Part shown: positions 1 to 6,719 of the stretch, piece by piece
Position numbering within the stretch: position 1 is the first letter of the stretch
How the letters are laid out: each line of letters opens with the position of its first letter
Assembly: GCA_028280675.1 (NCBI GenBank)
Contig: JANQLI010000253.1
Location: 1-8,170 of the forward strand
DNA length: 8,170 bases
DNA from: Alphaproteobacteria bacterium
GTDB taxonomy: Bacteria > Pseudomonadota > Alphaproteobacteria > SMXP01
Reading direction: 5' to 3'
Made by a program: the position numbers and the translations under genes
The notes under the pieces: generated by a model
Databases searched by the model: none
What the model was told of the DNA's origin: nothing
The model's input: the letters and a program-made list of their open reading frames with translations, nothing else

Positions 1-525
1 GCCTATTTTGATGTGCCAGAAGTCTATATGGAGCCAAGTTATTGGCTGACAGTTGGCCATCTCATTCTCCCCTTGATTTTCTTTGTGATGAATATGACCA
101 ACCGGCGCTATGGTCCGGCTTATGCCACGGCGCAAGTGGCAAGCGTGTGGTTTATCCTCGGTCTGATGGTTTATTTCCTGTTTGTCTATCCCGATGAACC
201 CATGTCCACTAGCCCCCTGCCGCCAGTGCGCACGTGTATGGCCTTTGTCGTGGCGTTGGTCATGAGTCAATTTGTTTGCATCACTGTTTTTGATCAAACA
301 CGCGGGAATCCATGGTGGCGCGCGCCGCTTTATGCGCCGATATATGCGAGCTTCGCCTACTGCGGCATTTTCTATCCCATGGCGCGTTGGGGTTTGGGTG
401 AGCCGTGGGTCAATCAAATGGTGACCCATTTCGGTTTTATGCTGGCGATCAGCCTTTTTATGGTGATTCCCTATTACTTATTACGACCCATCGTCCGCCC
501 ACTTCCCGGTTATGGCGGGGCATAA
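1..525 (+). CDS. VUT/YhhQ-like integral membrane protein, 5' end outside window
   Basis: The reading frame is open from base 1 to a TAA at 523-525 (174 visible codons). A GTG at 13 and an ATG at 28 could be starts, but the family usually has another N-terminal membrane segment, so I read the gene as cut by the window edge. About five hydrophobic segments are visible, near residues 16-32, 45-63, 79-97, 107-127 and 141-161. The motif MNMTNRRYG (30-38) resembles the DLTNRRFG signature I remember for alphaproteobacterial VUT proteins. VFDQTRGNPWW (96-106) resembles the VF..LR..RWW stretch of E. coli YhhQ, and the last segment ends in IPYYLLRP like the family's C terminus. VUT/YhhQ proteins import queuosine precursors across the inner membrane. 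Here the usual Asp of the first motif is Asn, so substrate and activity are uncertain. Family membership rests on remembered motifs, not a search. Confidence 0.6.
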   Translation, partial: AYFDVPEVYMEPSYWLTVGHLILPLIFFVMNMTNRRYGPAYATAQVASVWFILGLMVYFLFVYPDEPMSTSPLPPVRTCMAFVVALVMSQFVCITVFDQTRGNPWWRAPLYAPIYASFAYCGIFYPMARWGLGEPWVNQMVTHFGFMLAISLFMVIPYYLLRPIVRPLPGYGGA

Positions 526-555
526 TGTCAAATGTTGCGTGAGGGGGAAGCCGAA

Positions 556-584
556 GGGGCGGGTCTTTATGATCCGCCCTTTTT
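556..584 (+). terminator. Rho-independent terminator after the VUT-like gene
   Basis: The arms 557-565 (GGGCGGGTC) and 571-579 (GATCCGCCC) form a nine-pair stem with one G-T wobble and a five-base loop (TTTAT). A run of five T follows at 580-584. The T-run sits on the + strand side, so the site stops the VUT-like gene, whose stop codon lies 30 bases upstream. On the minus strand the hairpin is followed by TTCGG rather than a T-run, so it should terminate the convergent SDR transcript less well, though the stem could still protect that 3' end. Confidence 0.85.
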
Positions 585-593
585 GATTCTGAC

Positions 594-1397
594 TTAGTTG
601 TTTTGCGCTGGGGTGTCGGCAATAAGATCAGCAAAACCATCAGCCCAATTCGGGTTTTGTCTTTCTGCTGTGTTCAAGGCTTCAAAGGTTTTATAGTGCG
701 CATCGGGATTGTTCAGAGCTTCGATCGTAATCGCCGCTACATCCGCGCGGGTGATCAAGCCTTCGAGGCCTTTCTCATCCCCTTGCCTAAAGACAATATC
801 CATCACCCCGCCGGGCATGTTTTGTAAGCCTGCAGGACGGACGATGGTGTAGCGTAAGCCGCTTTGACGCAAATAGTCTTCGCCTTTTAATTTCCATTTT
901 AAGACATCGCCGAAGACTTTGTTGAGAAAGTGATCTTCTTGCGTGACACCAACCGAGGAGATGAGAACAAAGTGTTTTATCCCGGCGTCAACAGCGGTAT
1001 CAACCAGATGTCTTACGCCGCCGTAATCAACAAATTCAGGTCCGTTTGCGCCAGAGGCCGCCGTTGCGCCGATGGTGCAGATCACTTTGTCGATGTCCTT
1101 CATAGCAGCTTGCAGGGACTCAGGCTTGGTGACATCGGCTTCGACCCAAAAATCAGCTTCGCCAAAAAGGTCAGCCGCCCGGGCGCGACTTCGCGTCATA
1201 GCGCGGATGTCATATTGTGCGCTGCGTAATTGCTCAACAATCAGGCGGCCAGTTTGTCCTGTTGCGCCAGCGACAAGGATTGTTTCCTTTTGAACGGGTG
1301 CTGTATGACCGGTTTGCGTCGTATCTTCTGTATTCGCAAAGGCGCTGGTCCAAAGGAAGGCAAGGCAAAACCCAACGATCTGGAAATATTTTGTCAT
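594..1397 (-). CDS. NmrA-like atypical SDR with a Sec-type signal peptide
   Basis: This 267-residue protein has an NAD(P)-binding Rossmann fold of the atypical short-chain dehydrogenase (NmrA/NAD(P)H-binding) type. The nucleotide loop GATGQTG is at 44-50, and Arg after strand 2 (MTRSRAR, 67-73) suggests NADP. LISSVG is at 145-150, KGEDYLRQSGLRYTIVRPAG at 171-190 and TRADVA at 216-221. The classical YxxxK active site is absent, as is common in this group, so some members act as sensors rather than enzymes. Residues 1-21 look like a signal peptide: Lys3, a hydrophobic core and SAFA before a likely cleavage at 21/22. No lipobox is seen. The ATG at 1395-1397 is preferred over the TTG just before it because AGGG at 1405-1408 lies seven bases upstream. 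It starts 19 bases after the transporter gene, so co-transcription is likely. The substrate is unknown. Confidence 0.8.
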   Translation of the reverse strand: MTKYFQIVGFCLAFLWTSAFANTEDTTQTGHTAPVQKETILVAGATGQTGRLIVEQLRSAQYDIRAMTRSRARAADLFGEADFWVEADVTKPESLQAAMKDIDKVICTIGATAASGANGPEFVDYGGVRHLVDTAVDAGIKHFVLISSVGVTQEDHFLNKVFGDVLKWKLKGEDYLRQSGLRYTIVRPAGLQNMPGGVMDIVFRQGDEKGLEGLITRADVAAITIEALNNPDAHYKTFEALNTAERQNPNWADGFADLIADTPAQNN

Positions 1398-1416
1398 CAA
1401 CCTACCCTGTTAATGA

Positions 1417-2763
1417 TTACTCCGCGGGAACAGGCTGTGCTTGCTCATTGCTGCGATCATAAGAGCGCCCCAGCATGAGCGCAACCATCGCCCAGACAGT
1501 CGCCACAATGGCGCCAATAAATGCGATGGGCCCCATGGCGATGCCTGCGCTTGAGAGCGCCGTGTAAGCTTCTGCCGTGAGCGCATCGCCACCGCGATAC
1601 ACCACCACATCAATGACACTTTTGGCTTTAAAGCGGCTTTCTTTGTCCACAACGGTAAACAGCATTTCACGGCCTGGACGTGTAATCGCGTAATTTCCTG
1701 CACGACGAACAATCTGAAGGATGATCACCACAAGCAGGAACGGCGCAATGGCGACAACAAGAAGACCCGCCACGATAATGACTGGAACGATCGCAAGCGT
1801 AAAGGGTAAGCCAAATTTCAAAGCCATTCGACTTGTCGCCAGGGTGGCCGTGAGAATGCCCAGCGTGTTCACAATCAAATCCATGCTCGCCCAGATTTGG
1901 TTGCGGAAACCGCGGGCATCGTCATCGACCATCGCACCGAGGAAAGAGACCTTTTCGCGGAAATCGGCCATGACGGCTTCATCGCCCATCAAGTTTTGCA
2001 ACTGGAACCAGACAAAAGTGCTGATGGCAGTGTAGAGAAGAATAAAAATACCGATGCCTAAAAGATAAGGGTTCTTGAAAAAGAGGATAAAGCCCGAAAA
2101 AGGATTGGTGCTGACAGTGGATGTATCGACATGCACATCTTCGTTATGCAGATCAGTGTGTTTGAGGCGGTCAATCATCCCAATCAACACGATTGGTGTT
2201 AGTAACAGAATAACAGAAATCAACATTAGGTTATTTGTGCCAACGACACTTTGCAGAGACAGCGCAATGCCCGGCCCCATAATCGCGCCAGCACTGCTGC
2301 CTGCGGCAATAAAACCGAAGAGGCGCGGGGCTTGGTTTTTCGAAAAAGTATCCGCCATAAAACTCCAGAAAATGGAGAGATGGAATAAGGCAAAAATGCT
2401 CAACCAAACAAAGTAAGATTTGTTCACAACATCAGGGGTGTTCTCACCACTCATCGCAAAATAAAAGCCTAAAAACGAGAGCGCAAAGAAGCTATACATC
2501 ACGGGAACAAACAAACTGAACCGCACCCGCGTAAAGAGAAAGCCGTAGAGGCTTACGGCAATCACGCTGCCTACAAATGTAAACCAGAACAGCATTGTGC
2601 GTTCGGCGTCGGACCAATCGCTGGCCATCCCTTCACGGATCGGACGCAGAATGTAATAGGCGGTCATCAAAGTGAAGACGAAAAGGAATGAGAGCAGCAC
2701 TGTGCGTATCTCATTCGATTCCATTTTAAAGGCAGATTTCATAAATTTCGCAATCGGGTTCAT
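1417..2763 (-). CDS. ATP/ADP translocase (NTP/NDP exchange) family transporter
   Basis: This 448-residue polytopic inner-membrane protein has many hydrophobic segments, roughly twelve. YYILRPIREGM (36-46) matches the YYILRPVRDEMG signature I associate with the bacterial Npt-type nucleotide transporters. RRAGNYAITRPGREMLFTVV (353-372), followed by DKESRFKAKSVIDVVVYRGG (373-392), matches the second family hallmark. A hydrophilic stretch at 199-222 separates the halves, and the C-terminal tail is polar. Characterised members in intracellular bacteria and plastids exchange ATP for ADP or import other nucleotides. Members in free-living bacteria are mostly untested and often labelled only MFS transporter, so the substrate here is open. 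The ATG at 2761-2763 has only a weak ribosome site (AGAG about nine bases upstream). It is the first gene of a unit with the downstream SDR and is probably transcribed from the 2764-2968 gap. Confidence 0.75.
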   Translation of the reverse strand: MNPIAKFMKSAFKMESNEIRTVLLSFLFVFTLMTAYYILRPIREGMASDWSDAERTMLFWFTFVGSVIAVSLYGFLFTRVRFSLFVPVMYSFFALSFLGFYFAMSGENTPDVVNKSYFVWLSIFALFHLSIFWSFMADTFSKNQAPRLFGFIAAGSSAGAIMGPGIALSLQSVVGTNNLMLISVILLLTPIVLIGMIDRLKHTDLHNEDVHVDTSTVSTNPFSGFILFFKNPYLLGIGIFILLYTAISTFVWFQLQNLMGDEAVMADFREKVSFLGAMVDDDARGFRNQIWASMDLIVNTLGILTATLATSRMALKFGLPFTLAIVPVIIVAGLLVVAIAPFLLVVIILQIVRRAGNYAITRPGREMLFTVVDKESRFKAKSVIDVVVYRGGDALTAEAYTALSSAGIAMGPIAFIGAIVATVWAMVALMLGRSYDRSNEQAQPVPAE

Positions 2764-2835
2764 TGTTAAATGCTCTACTTATTATGGTGACCCGTGTGGC
2801 CCCCCTCGAATCTCCATTTGACTATACTGCGGTAC

Positions 2836-2858
2836 AAAAGGGGCGCTATGCCTCCCCC
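2836..2858 (-). terminator. Possible Rho-independent terminator of cobT
   Basis: Read on the minus strand, GGGG (2858-2855) can pair with CCCC (2843-2840). Inside, GC-ATA-GC gives two further pairs across a small internal loop, and four T (2839-2836) follow the stem. It lies about 110 bases after the cobT stop codon. The stem is short and the T-run modest, so it is a candidate only. Confidence 0.4.
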
Positions 2859-2859
2859 G

Positions 2860-2888
2860 GTCACCCACTGCCAAGTGGTCGCAGTGAC
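2860..2888. repeat. Bulged inverted repeat between cobT and the transporter gene
   Basis: GTCAC (2860-2864) runs directly into CCACT (2865-2869). CCACT pairs with AGTGG (2874-2878) across the four-base loop GCCA, and GTCAC pairs with GTGAC (2884-2888) across a five-base bulge TCGCA. This gives ten pairs in total. An alternative fold pairs CACTGC (2866-2871) with GCAGTG (2881-2886). No T-run follows on either strand, so it is not a simple terminator. It could be an operator or an mRNA 3'-end structure; the sequence alone does not decide. Confidence 0.45.
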
Positions 2889-2908
2889 ATGTACTTTCCG
2901 CACTGCCA
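2866..2908. repeat. Two direct CACTGCCA copies with an inverted GCAGTG between
   Basis: The octamer CACTGCCA occurs at 2866-2873 and again at 2901-2908, 35 bases apart start to start. The inverse hexamer GCAGTG is at 2881-2886 between them and can pair with either copy. The first copy overlaps the bulged hairpin. Repeated short sites upstream of a gene often bind a regulator, but I do not recognise this motif. Confidence 0.35.
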
Positions 2909-2968
2909 CAGAAGAGGTGTTTTTCTAAGCCATTGTTTTCATTGTAAATATAGTGATAATTGGAGGCG

Positions 2969-4801
2969 CTAGCGGGCGCTTTCAAAGAGCATCGCCAGTT
3001 GTTCCGTCATCGCGCCACCTAATTGCTCAGCATCGGTAATTGTAACCGCGCGTTTGTAATAACGCGTCACATCGTGGCCGATCCCAATCGCTGTCAGCTC
3101 TACATCAGACCGGTTTTCGATGAGGTCGATCACGTGGCGCAGATGTTTTTCCAAATAATTTCCCGAGTTCACCGACAGGGTGGAGTCATCGACCGGCGCC
3201 CCATCCGAGATCACCATTAAGATACGCCGTTGCTCCGGACGTGCAAGGAGACGTTGGTGCGCCCAAAGCAACGCTTCGCCATCAATGTTTTCTTTAAGCA
3301 AGCCTTCGCGCATCATCAGGCCAAGATTGGTGCGCGCGCGCCGCCAGGGGTCATCCGCTTTTTTGTAGATGATGTGGCGCAGATCATTCAGGCGGCCTGG
3401 TTTGAGGGGTTTCTCCGCCGCAATCCAATTTTCGCGGGATTGCCCGCCTTTCCAGGCTTTTGTTGTAAAGCCCAGGATCTCGACTTTCACTTTGCAGCGC
3501 TCAAGTGTGCGCGCGAGAATGTCACCGCACATCGCCGCGACTGTGATGGGGCGACCGCGCATTGAGCCGGAATTATCAATCAACAACGTCACCACTGTAT
3601 CGCGGAACTCCATGTCTTGTTCCATCTTGAATGACAGTGGATAGAGGGGATCGACAACGACGCGCGTGAGGCGCGCAGTATCGAGAAGGCCTTCTTCAAG
3701 ATCAAATTCCCATGTGCGGTTTTGTTGCGCCAGTAAGAGCCTTTGCAGGCGATTGGCCAAGCGCCCGACAATATTCTGTATCGGCATCAATTGTTTGTCG
3801 AGATATTGGCGCAATCGGGCAAGTTCTTCTGTGTCGCACAAGTCTTGCGCGTTGATGATTTCATCATGCGCTGTTGTGAAGACTTTATAAGGAATATTAT
3901 CGCCGATGCCGCGTGTATTTGGCTGAGGCGGTTGTTTCCCTTCACCTTCGATCTCCGCATCAAGCATATCGGCAAGGTCATCGGCGTCTAACTCGACTTT
4001 TTGCGCGCCGCCTTCTAAATCTTGATCGGCGGCCATGTCCATCGTTTCGGGTTGATCGCCTTGCGCTTGTTCGGAGTCGCCTTCATTCTCTGGGTTGGCG
4101 TCGTCTTCACCTGTTTGATCTGGATTTTGGTCCAAGCCTTCTTCGTCGCTGGACTCTTCAAACTCGTCCAGCAAATCCAAGTCGATCAGTAATTGACGCG
4201 CTGCTTGCGCGAAGCGCTCTTGGTCATGTAAAGCCTCACGTAACGCTGTGGTGTGATTTTTAAACGCGCTTTCGGCTTTGGGACGCCATGCCTCCACCAT
4301 CTCTTGCGCTTGTCGTGGCGGTGTTAGTCCTGTGAGGCGCTCGCGTAACAGCAAACCTAAGGCGTCAGACATCACTTGTGAGTCAGACATACCGTCCGGG
4401 CCGTCCGGGCGTTGCATGGACTTTTGCAGCCGATGACACAGAGCAGCGTTTAAATTGTCTTGCATCCCGCGCATCGCATTTGCGCCAATGGCTTCAATGC
4501 GGGTGTGCTCAAGCGCCCGGAAAACGGCGCGCACATCTGGATTGTGTGGTTGGTAGGTTGCGTGTGTTGCCGCATCATGGTGAGACACGCGCAGGGCTAA
4601 GGAATCCGCTTCGCCGCGAATACGCGCAACTTCTTCGCTGTTCATATCCCGTGAGGGCAGCGGTAAAACCATTTCATGGCCGCGTACAGATGGCGTTTCG
4701 GTACTGAACGTGACATCTAACTCTGGATCTTCCGACAGCGCTTTTGTCGCGTCCGTCAAAGCGCGTTTAAAAGGGTCTATGGGATCAGCCGGTTTCCACA
4801 T
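2969..4801 (-). CDS. cobT: Cobaltochelatase subunit CobT
   Basis: This 610-residue protein is close to the family's usual 600-640. CobT and the AAA+ subunit CobS form the chaperone-like complex that drives cobalt insertion into hydrogenobyrinate a,c-diamide by CobN, in the aerobic cobalamin pathway in the cytoplasm. The N-terminal region (1-210) is helical. Residues 212-290 form a strongly acidic, low-complexity linker. The C-terminal half carries a von Willebrand A domain with the metal-ion adhesion site DNSGSM at 409-414, GFTTKAW at 444-450 and ISDGAPVDDS at 531-540. All MIDAS residues I look for are present, so the gene seems intact. The ATG at 4799-4801 is 18 bases after the cobS stop. 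No purine-rich ribosome site is visible there, so translation may depend on coupling to cobS. The absence of an N-terminal AAA+ module separates it from BchD/ChlD. Confidence 0.95.
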   Translation of the reverse strand: MWKPADPIDPFKRALTDATKALSEDPELDVTFSTETPSVRGHEMVLPLPSRDMNSEEVARIRGEADSLALRVSHHDAATHATYQPHNPDVRAVFRALEHTRIEAIGANAMRGMQDNLNAALCHRLQKSMQRPDGPDGMSDSQVMSDALGLLLRERLTGLTPPRQAQEMVEAWRPKAESAFKNHTTALREALHDQERFAQAARQLLIDLDLLDEFEESSDEEGLDQNPDQTGEDDANPENEGDSEQAQGDQPETMDMAADQDLEGGAQKVELDADDLADMLDAEIEGEGKQPPQPNTRGIGDNIPYKVFTTAHDEIINAQDLCDTEELARLRQYLDKQLMPIQNIVGRLANRLQRLLLAQQNRTWEFDLEEGLLDTARLTRVVVDPLYPLSFKMEQDMEFRDTVVTLLIDNSGSMRGRPITVAAMCGDILARTLERCKVKVEILGFTTKAWKGGQSRENWIAAEKPLKPGRLNDLRHIIYKKADDPWRRARTNLGLMMREGLLKENIDGEALLWAHQRLLARPEQRRILMVISDGAPVDDSTLSVNSGNYLEKHLRHVIDLIENRSDVELTAIGIGHDVTRYYKRAVTITDAEQLGGAMTEQLAMLFESAR

Positions 4802-4819
4802 GGGAGCGGACGTTTCGTT

Positions 4820-5812
4820 TTACGCAATATGAACTTGCGCCGATGATTCCGGTAAGTCTTCACCGAAACAGCGCTGATAAAACTCGGCCACAGTGGCGCG
4901 TTCAAGCTCATCGCATTTATTGATAAAGGTCAGGCGGAAGGCAAAGGCCACATCGCCAAAAATATCCGCGTTCTCAGCCCAAGTAAGGACCGTCCGCGGG
5001 CTCATCACCGTGGAGATGTCGCCATTCATGAATGCGTTGCGGGTAAGGTCCGCCACCCGAACCATCGCGTCAAGCGTCTTGCGGCCTTCCTCCGAGTCAT
5101 AAGAGGCGCACTTTGCAAGCACGATATCGACTTCTGTGTCGTGCGCGAGGTAATTCAGTGTTGTGACGATGTTCCAGCGGTCCATTTGACCCTGGTTGAT
5201 TTGCTGCGTGCCGTGATAAAGGCCAGTCGTGTCGCCAAGGCCAATCGTGTTGGTGGTGGCAAAGAGCCGAAAGGCTGGATGCGGACGGATGACACGGTTC
5301 TGATCCAGCAGGGTCAATTTCCCCTGCACTTCAAGGACCCGTTGAATCACAAACATCACATCCGGACGGCCGGCATCATATTCATCAAACACCAAGGCAA
5401 TCGGGTTTTGCAAACACCATGGCAGCAAGCCCTCACGGAATTCTGTGACCTGTTTGCCATCCTTCAAGACGATGGCGTCTTTTCCAACCAGATCGATCCG
5501 GCTGATGTGACTATCCAGATTGATTCGGATACATGGCCAATTAAGCCGCGCCGCGACCTGTTCGATGTGAGTGGATTTTCCTGTGCCATGATAGCCTTGG
5601 ATCATCACCCGCCGATTGTGCGCAAACCCCGCTAAGATCGCTAGTGTGGTTTCTTTGTCGAAACGATAGGTTTCATCGATCTCGGGAACATACTCGTTGC
5701 GTTCCGCAAAGCCTTGCACCTGCATGTCAGTTTCGATGCCGAAAAGATCACGCGCCTGATAGGGCGTGTCTGGTAAGCCGAACTCTGGCTTCTCTGTGAT
5801 CATTTCATTCAT
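4820..5812 (-). CDS. cobS: Cobaltochelatase subunit CobS (AAA+ ATPase)
   Basis: CobS is the ATPase of the CobN-CobS-CobT cobaltochelatase (EC 6.6.1.2). With CobT it supplies the ATP-driven remodelling for cobalt insertion in the aerobic cobalamin route. From the chosen start the protein has 330 residues, the usual family size. Walker A is GYHGTGKS at 73-80, Walker B ALVFDEYD at 139-146, sensor 1 ATTN at 185-188, and SPRTVLTW (271-278) carries a likely sensor 2 arginine. The stretch HISRIDLVGKDAI (102-114) is typical of the family. Two ATGs are possible. The one at 5816-5818 sits one base from the GAAGG motif, too close, whereas the ATG at 5810-5812 is seven bases from it and is preferred. It is followed by cobT after 18 bases. 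It is preceded by the J-domain gene with a 113-base gap, so a separate promoter is possible. Confidence 0.95.
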   Translation of the reverse strand: MNEMITEKPEFGLPDTPYQARDLFGIETDMQVQGFAERNEYVPEIDETYRFDKETTLAILAGFAHNRRVMIQGYHGTGKSTHIEQVAARLNWPCIRINLDSHISRIDLVGKDAIVLKDGKQVTEFREGLLPWCLQNPIALVFDEYDAGRPDVMFVIQRVLEVQGKLTLLDQNRVIRPHPAFRLFATTNTIGLGDTTGLYHGTQQINQGQMDRWNIVTTLNYLAHDTEVDIVLAKCASYDSEEGRKTLDAMVRVADLTRNAFMNGDISTVMSPRTVLTWAENADIFGDVAFAFRLTFINKCDELERATVAEFYQRCFGEDLPESSAQVHIA

Positions 5813-5819
5813 ACGCATA

Positions 5820-5824
5820 CCTTC
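5820..5824 (-). promoter_or_regulatory. Ribosome binding site that sets the cobS start
   Basis: On the minus strand GAAGG at 5824-5820 is followed by seven bases and then the ATG at 5812-5810. The same motif is only one base from the upstream in-frame ATG at 5818-5816. The spacing favours the downstream start, which shortens CobS by two residues. Confidence 0.45.
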
Positions 5825-5904
5825 AAGCTTCGCTCATAAGATTCGCTTTTTCCTGAGAGCAGGGCCACCCTATACCAAGCCTCCTGAACCGCCTAGGCCC
5901 AGAT

Positions 5905-5921
5905 CATGAAAATCTGTCATG
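5905..5921. repeat. Short inverted repeat upstream of cobS
   Basis: CATGA (5905-5909) and TCATG (5917-5921) are perfect inverted copies separated by seven bases. They lie in the 113-base gap between the J-domain gene and cobS. This could be a binding site for a dimeric regulator, but five-base arms are also expected by chance. No cobalamin riboswitch signature is visible in this gap. Confidence 0.2.
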
Positions 5922-5931
5922 CAATCCGTGT

Positions 5932-6570
5932 TTAATCGGTGAAGCCAGCGCTTTTGAGGGTCTGATAGGCCTTGATTACATGCTTCAGGCGTTCAACAGC
6001 CGCGTTATCTCCGCCATTGGTATCTGGGTGATAGCGTTTTGCGAGATCTTTATACCGCAGCTTGATTTTTTTCTTATCAGCGGAGGTGTCGAGATCAAGG
6101 GTTTCAAAGGCTTCTTTTTGCGCCTTTGTCAGGCTGCGTTTGGGTTTGACCTTGCCTGCATTTGCCGCGCCTAAGAGATCGTGTGGGTCGCGGACATTCC
6201 CCATATAGGAAATACCCTCGGCAGCGCTTTGAAAGCTCGGTGATTCTTTTTTGTCCTTGCCGGTTTTCTGTGTGCCCATTTTCCACGTCGGACGATGGCC
6301 GGTGTGGCTTTCTTCCATGAACTGTTTGATGTCTTCATCTTTCATGCCTTGGAAGTAATTCCATTGCTTATTATACGCGCGGATGTGTTCCAGGCAGAAA
6401 TATTGATAATCGCGTTCATCTGAACTTTTCGGTGCTGGATGCTCACCCTTGTTTTCGCACCCTGGCCAAGCACAAGGCTTCACCGCAGCGCGTTTCTTTG
6501 CTTCTTCTTTCGGCGGTTTGATCCGAATATCGAGCCCAAGGGGTGGTTTATATGAATAATTTTTTGCCAT
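5932..6570 (-). CDS. J-domain protein with N-terminal Cys/His cluster
   Basis: This 212-residue soluble protein has its J domain at the C terminus (about 154-210). The HPD motif at 181-183, in KRYHPDTNGGD, is the hallmark that stimulates Hsp70 (DnaK) ATPase. The helix before it is Lys-rich (DKKKIKLRYKDLAKR) and KHVIKAYQTL follows. Near the N terminus Cys33-X4-Cys38, His44, Cys59 and His62 could bind one metal ion. The middle (88-150) is polar and probably flexible. It lacks the Gly/Phe region and CXXCXGXG zinc repeats of true DnaJ, so it is a specialised co-chaperone whose client is unknown. The ATG at 6568-6570 directly abuts GGAAGA, and no other Met is near. It lies upstream of cobS on the same strand and diverges from bolA. 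I recall this position as conserved in Alphaproteobacteria. Confidence 0.85.
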   Translation of the reverse strand: MAKNYSYKPPLGLDIRIKPPKEEAKKRAAVKPCAWPGCENKGEHPAPKSSDERDYQYFCLEHIRAYNKQWNYFQGMKDEDIKQFMEESHTGHRPTWKMGTQKTGKDKKESPSFQSAAEGISYMGNVRDPHDLLGAANAGKVKPKRSLTKAQKEAFETLDLDTSADKKKIKLRYKDLAKRYHPDTNGGDNAAVERLKHVIKAYQTLKSAGFTD

Positions 6571-6719
6571 TCTTCCGGGTGCTAGCGCCTGTCACTTTAA
6601 GGGTGAGGTCAGACATTTCTTGACAAGCTTCTCTGTTTCAGTCCAGTTGCGTAAATATTCTGTTAACAAGTCACCCGGCAGACGATGCCGGATGAAGCCA
6701 AGCGACGAGATTTACATCA
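6571..6719. promoter_or_regulatory. Divergent promoter region between the J-domain gene and bolA
   Basis: The two flanking genes are transcribed outward, so both promoters should be in these 149 bases. A perfect TTGACA is at 6620-6625 on the + strand, but the hexamer 17 bases later (CCAGTT) is not a -10 element. An AT-rich patch (TAAATATTC) at 6652-6660 is too far away to partner it. On the minus strand TTGTCA (complement of 6624-6629) lies 18-19 bases before the weak CCTTAAA. I can assign the region but not exact promoters. Confidence 0.5.
6675..6691. repeat. Six-base inverted repeat in the bolA leader
   Basis: CCGGCA (6675-6680) and TGCCGG (6686-6691) are perfect inverted arms around GACGA. 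The site ends 28 bases before the bolA start codon, so it would be in the 5' leader or at the promoter, as a small hairpin or an operator. No T-run follows, so it is not a terminator. Confidence 0.35.

Larger units (their letters stand above)
2764..2968. other. 205-base intergenic gap between cobT and the transporter gene
   Basis: This is the longest non-coding stretch in the window. It must carry the 3' end of the cobT transcript and probably the promoter of the transporter-SDR unit. It holds a possible minus-strand terminator, a bulged hairpin and two copies of CACTGCCA (separate entries). On the minus strand TATAGT (complement of 2821-2826) could be a -10 element, but no credible -35 hexamer lies 16-18 bases before it. 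No RNA gene or cobalamin riboswitch is recognisable. Confidence 0.5.

Noticed and set aside
2764..2968. Cobalamin riboswitch suggested by repeated CACTG near cobT
   Set aside because: The exact GCCACTG box and the rest of the B12 element are not present. The gap is downstream of cobT and ahead of a transporter of a different family. The gap before cobS also lacks it.
2782..2985. A 67-codon minus-strand reading frame after cobT
   Set aside because: It starts inside the end of cobT, has an unusual His/Ser/Cys-rich composition, no ribosome site, and runs through the hairpins of the gap. It resembles no family I know.
4378..4707. A 109-codon + strand reading frame antisense to cobT
   Set aside because: Arg- and Cys-rich translation without a recognisable fold, inside the conserved cobT gene. 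It is a shadow frame.
5141..5635. A 164-codon + strand reading frame antisense to cobS
   Set aside because: It lies wholly inside the well-conserved cobS gene, and its translation shows no domain or membrane pattern. It is a shadow of cobS codon use.
2969..5812. Magnesium chelatase BchI/BchD instead of CobS/CobT
   Set aside because: The AAA+ protein has CobS-specific stretches, and the VWA partner lacks the AAA-like N-terminal half of BchD. No other chlorophyll genes are present.
6620..6660. Sigma-70 promoter for bolA built on the perfect TTGACA at 6620-6625
   Set aside because: No -10-like hexamer occurs at 16-19 bases. The AT-rich TAAATATTC is about 26 bases away, so the match may be chance.
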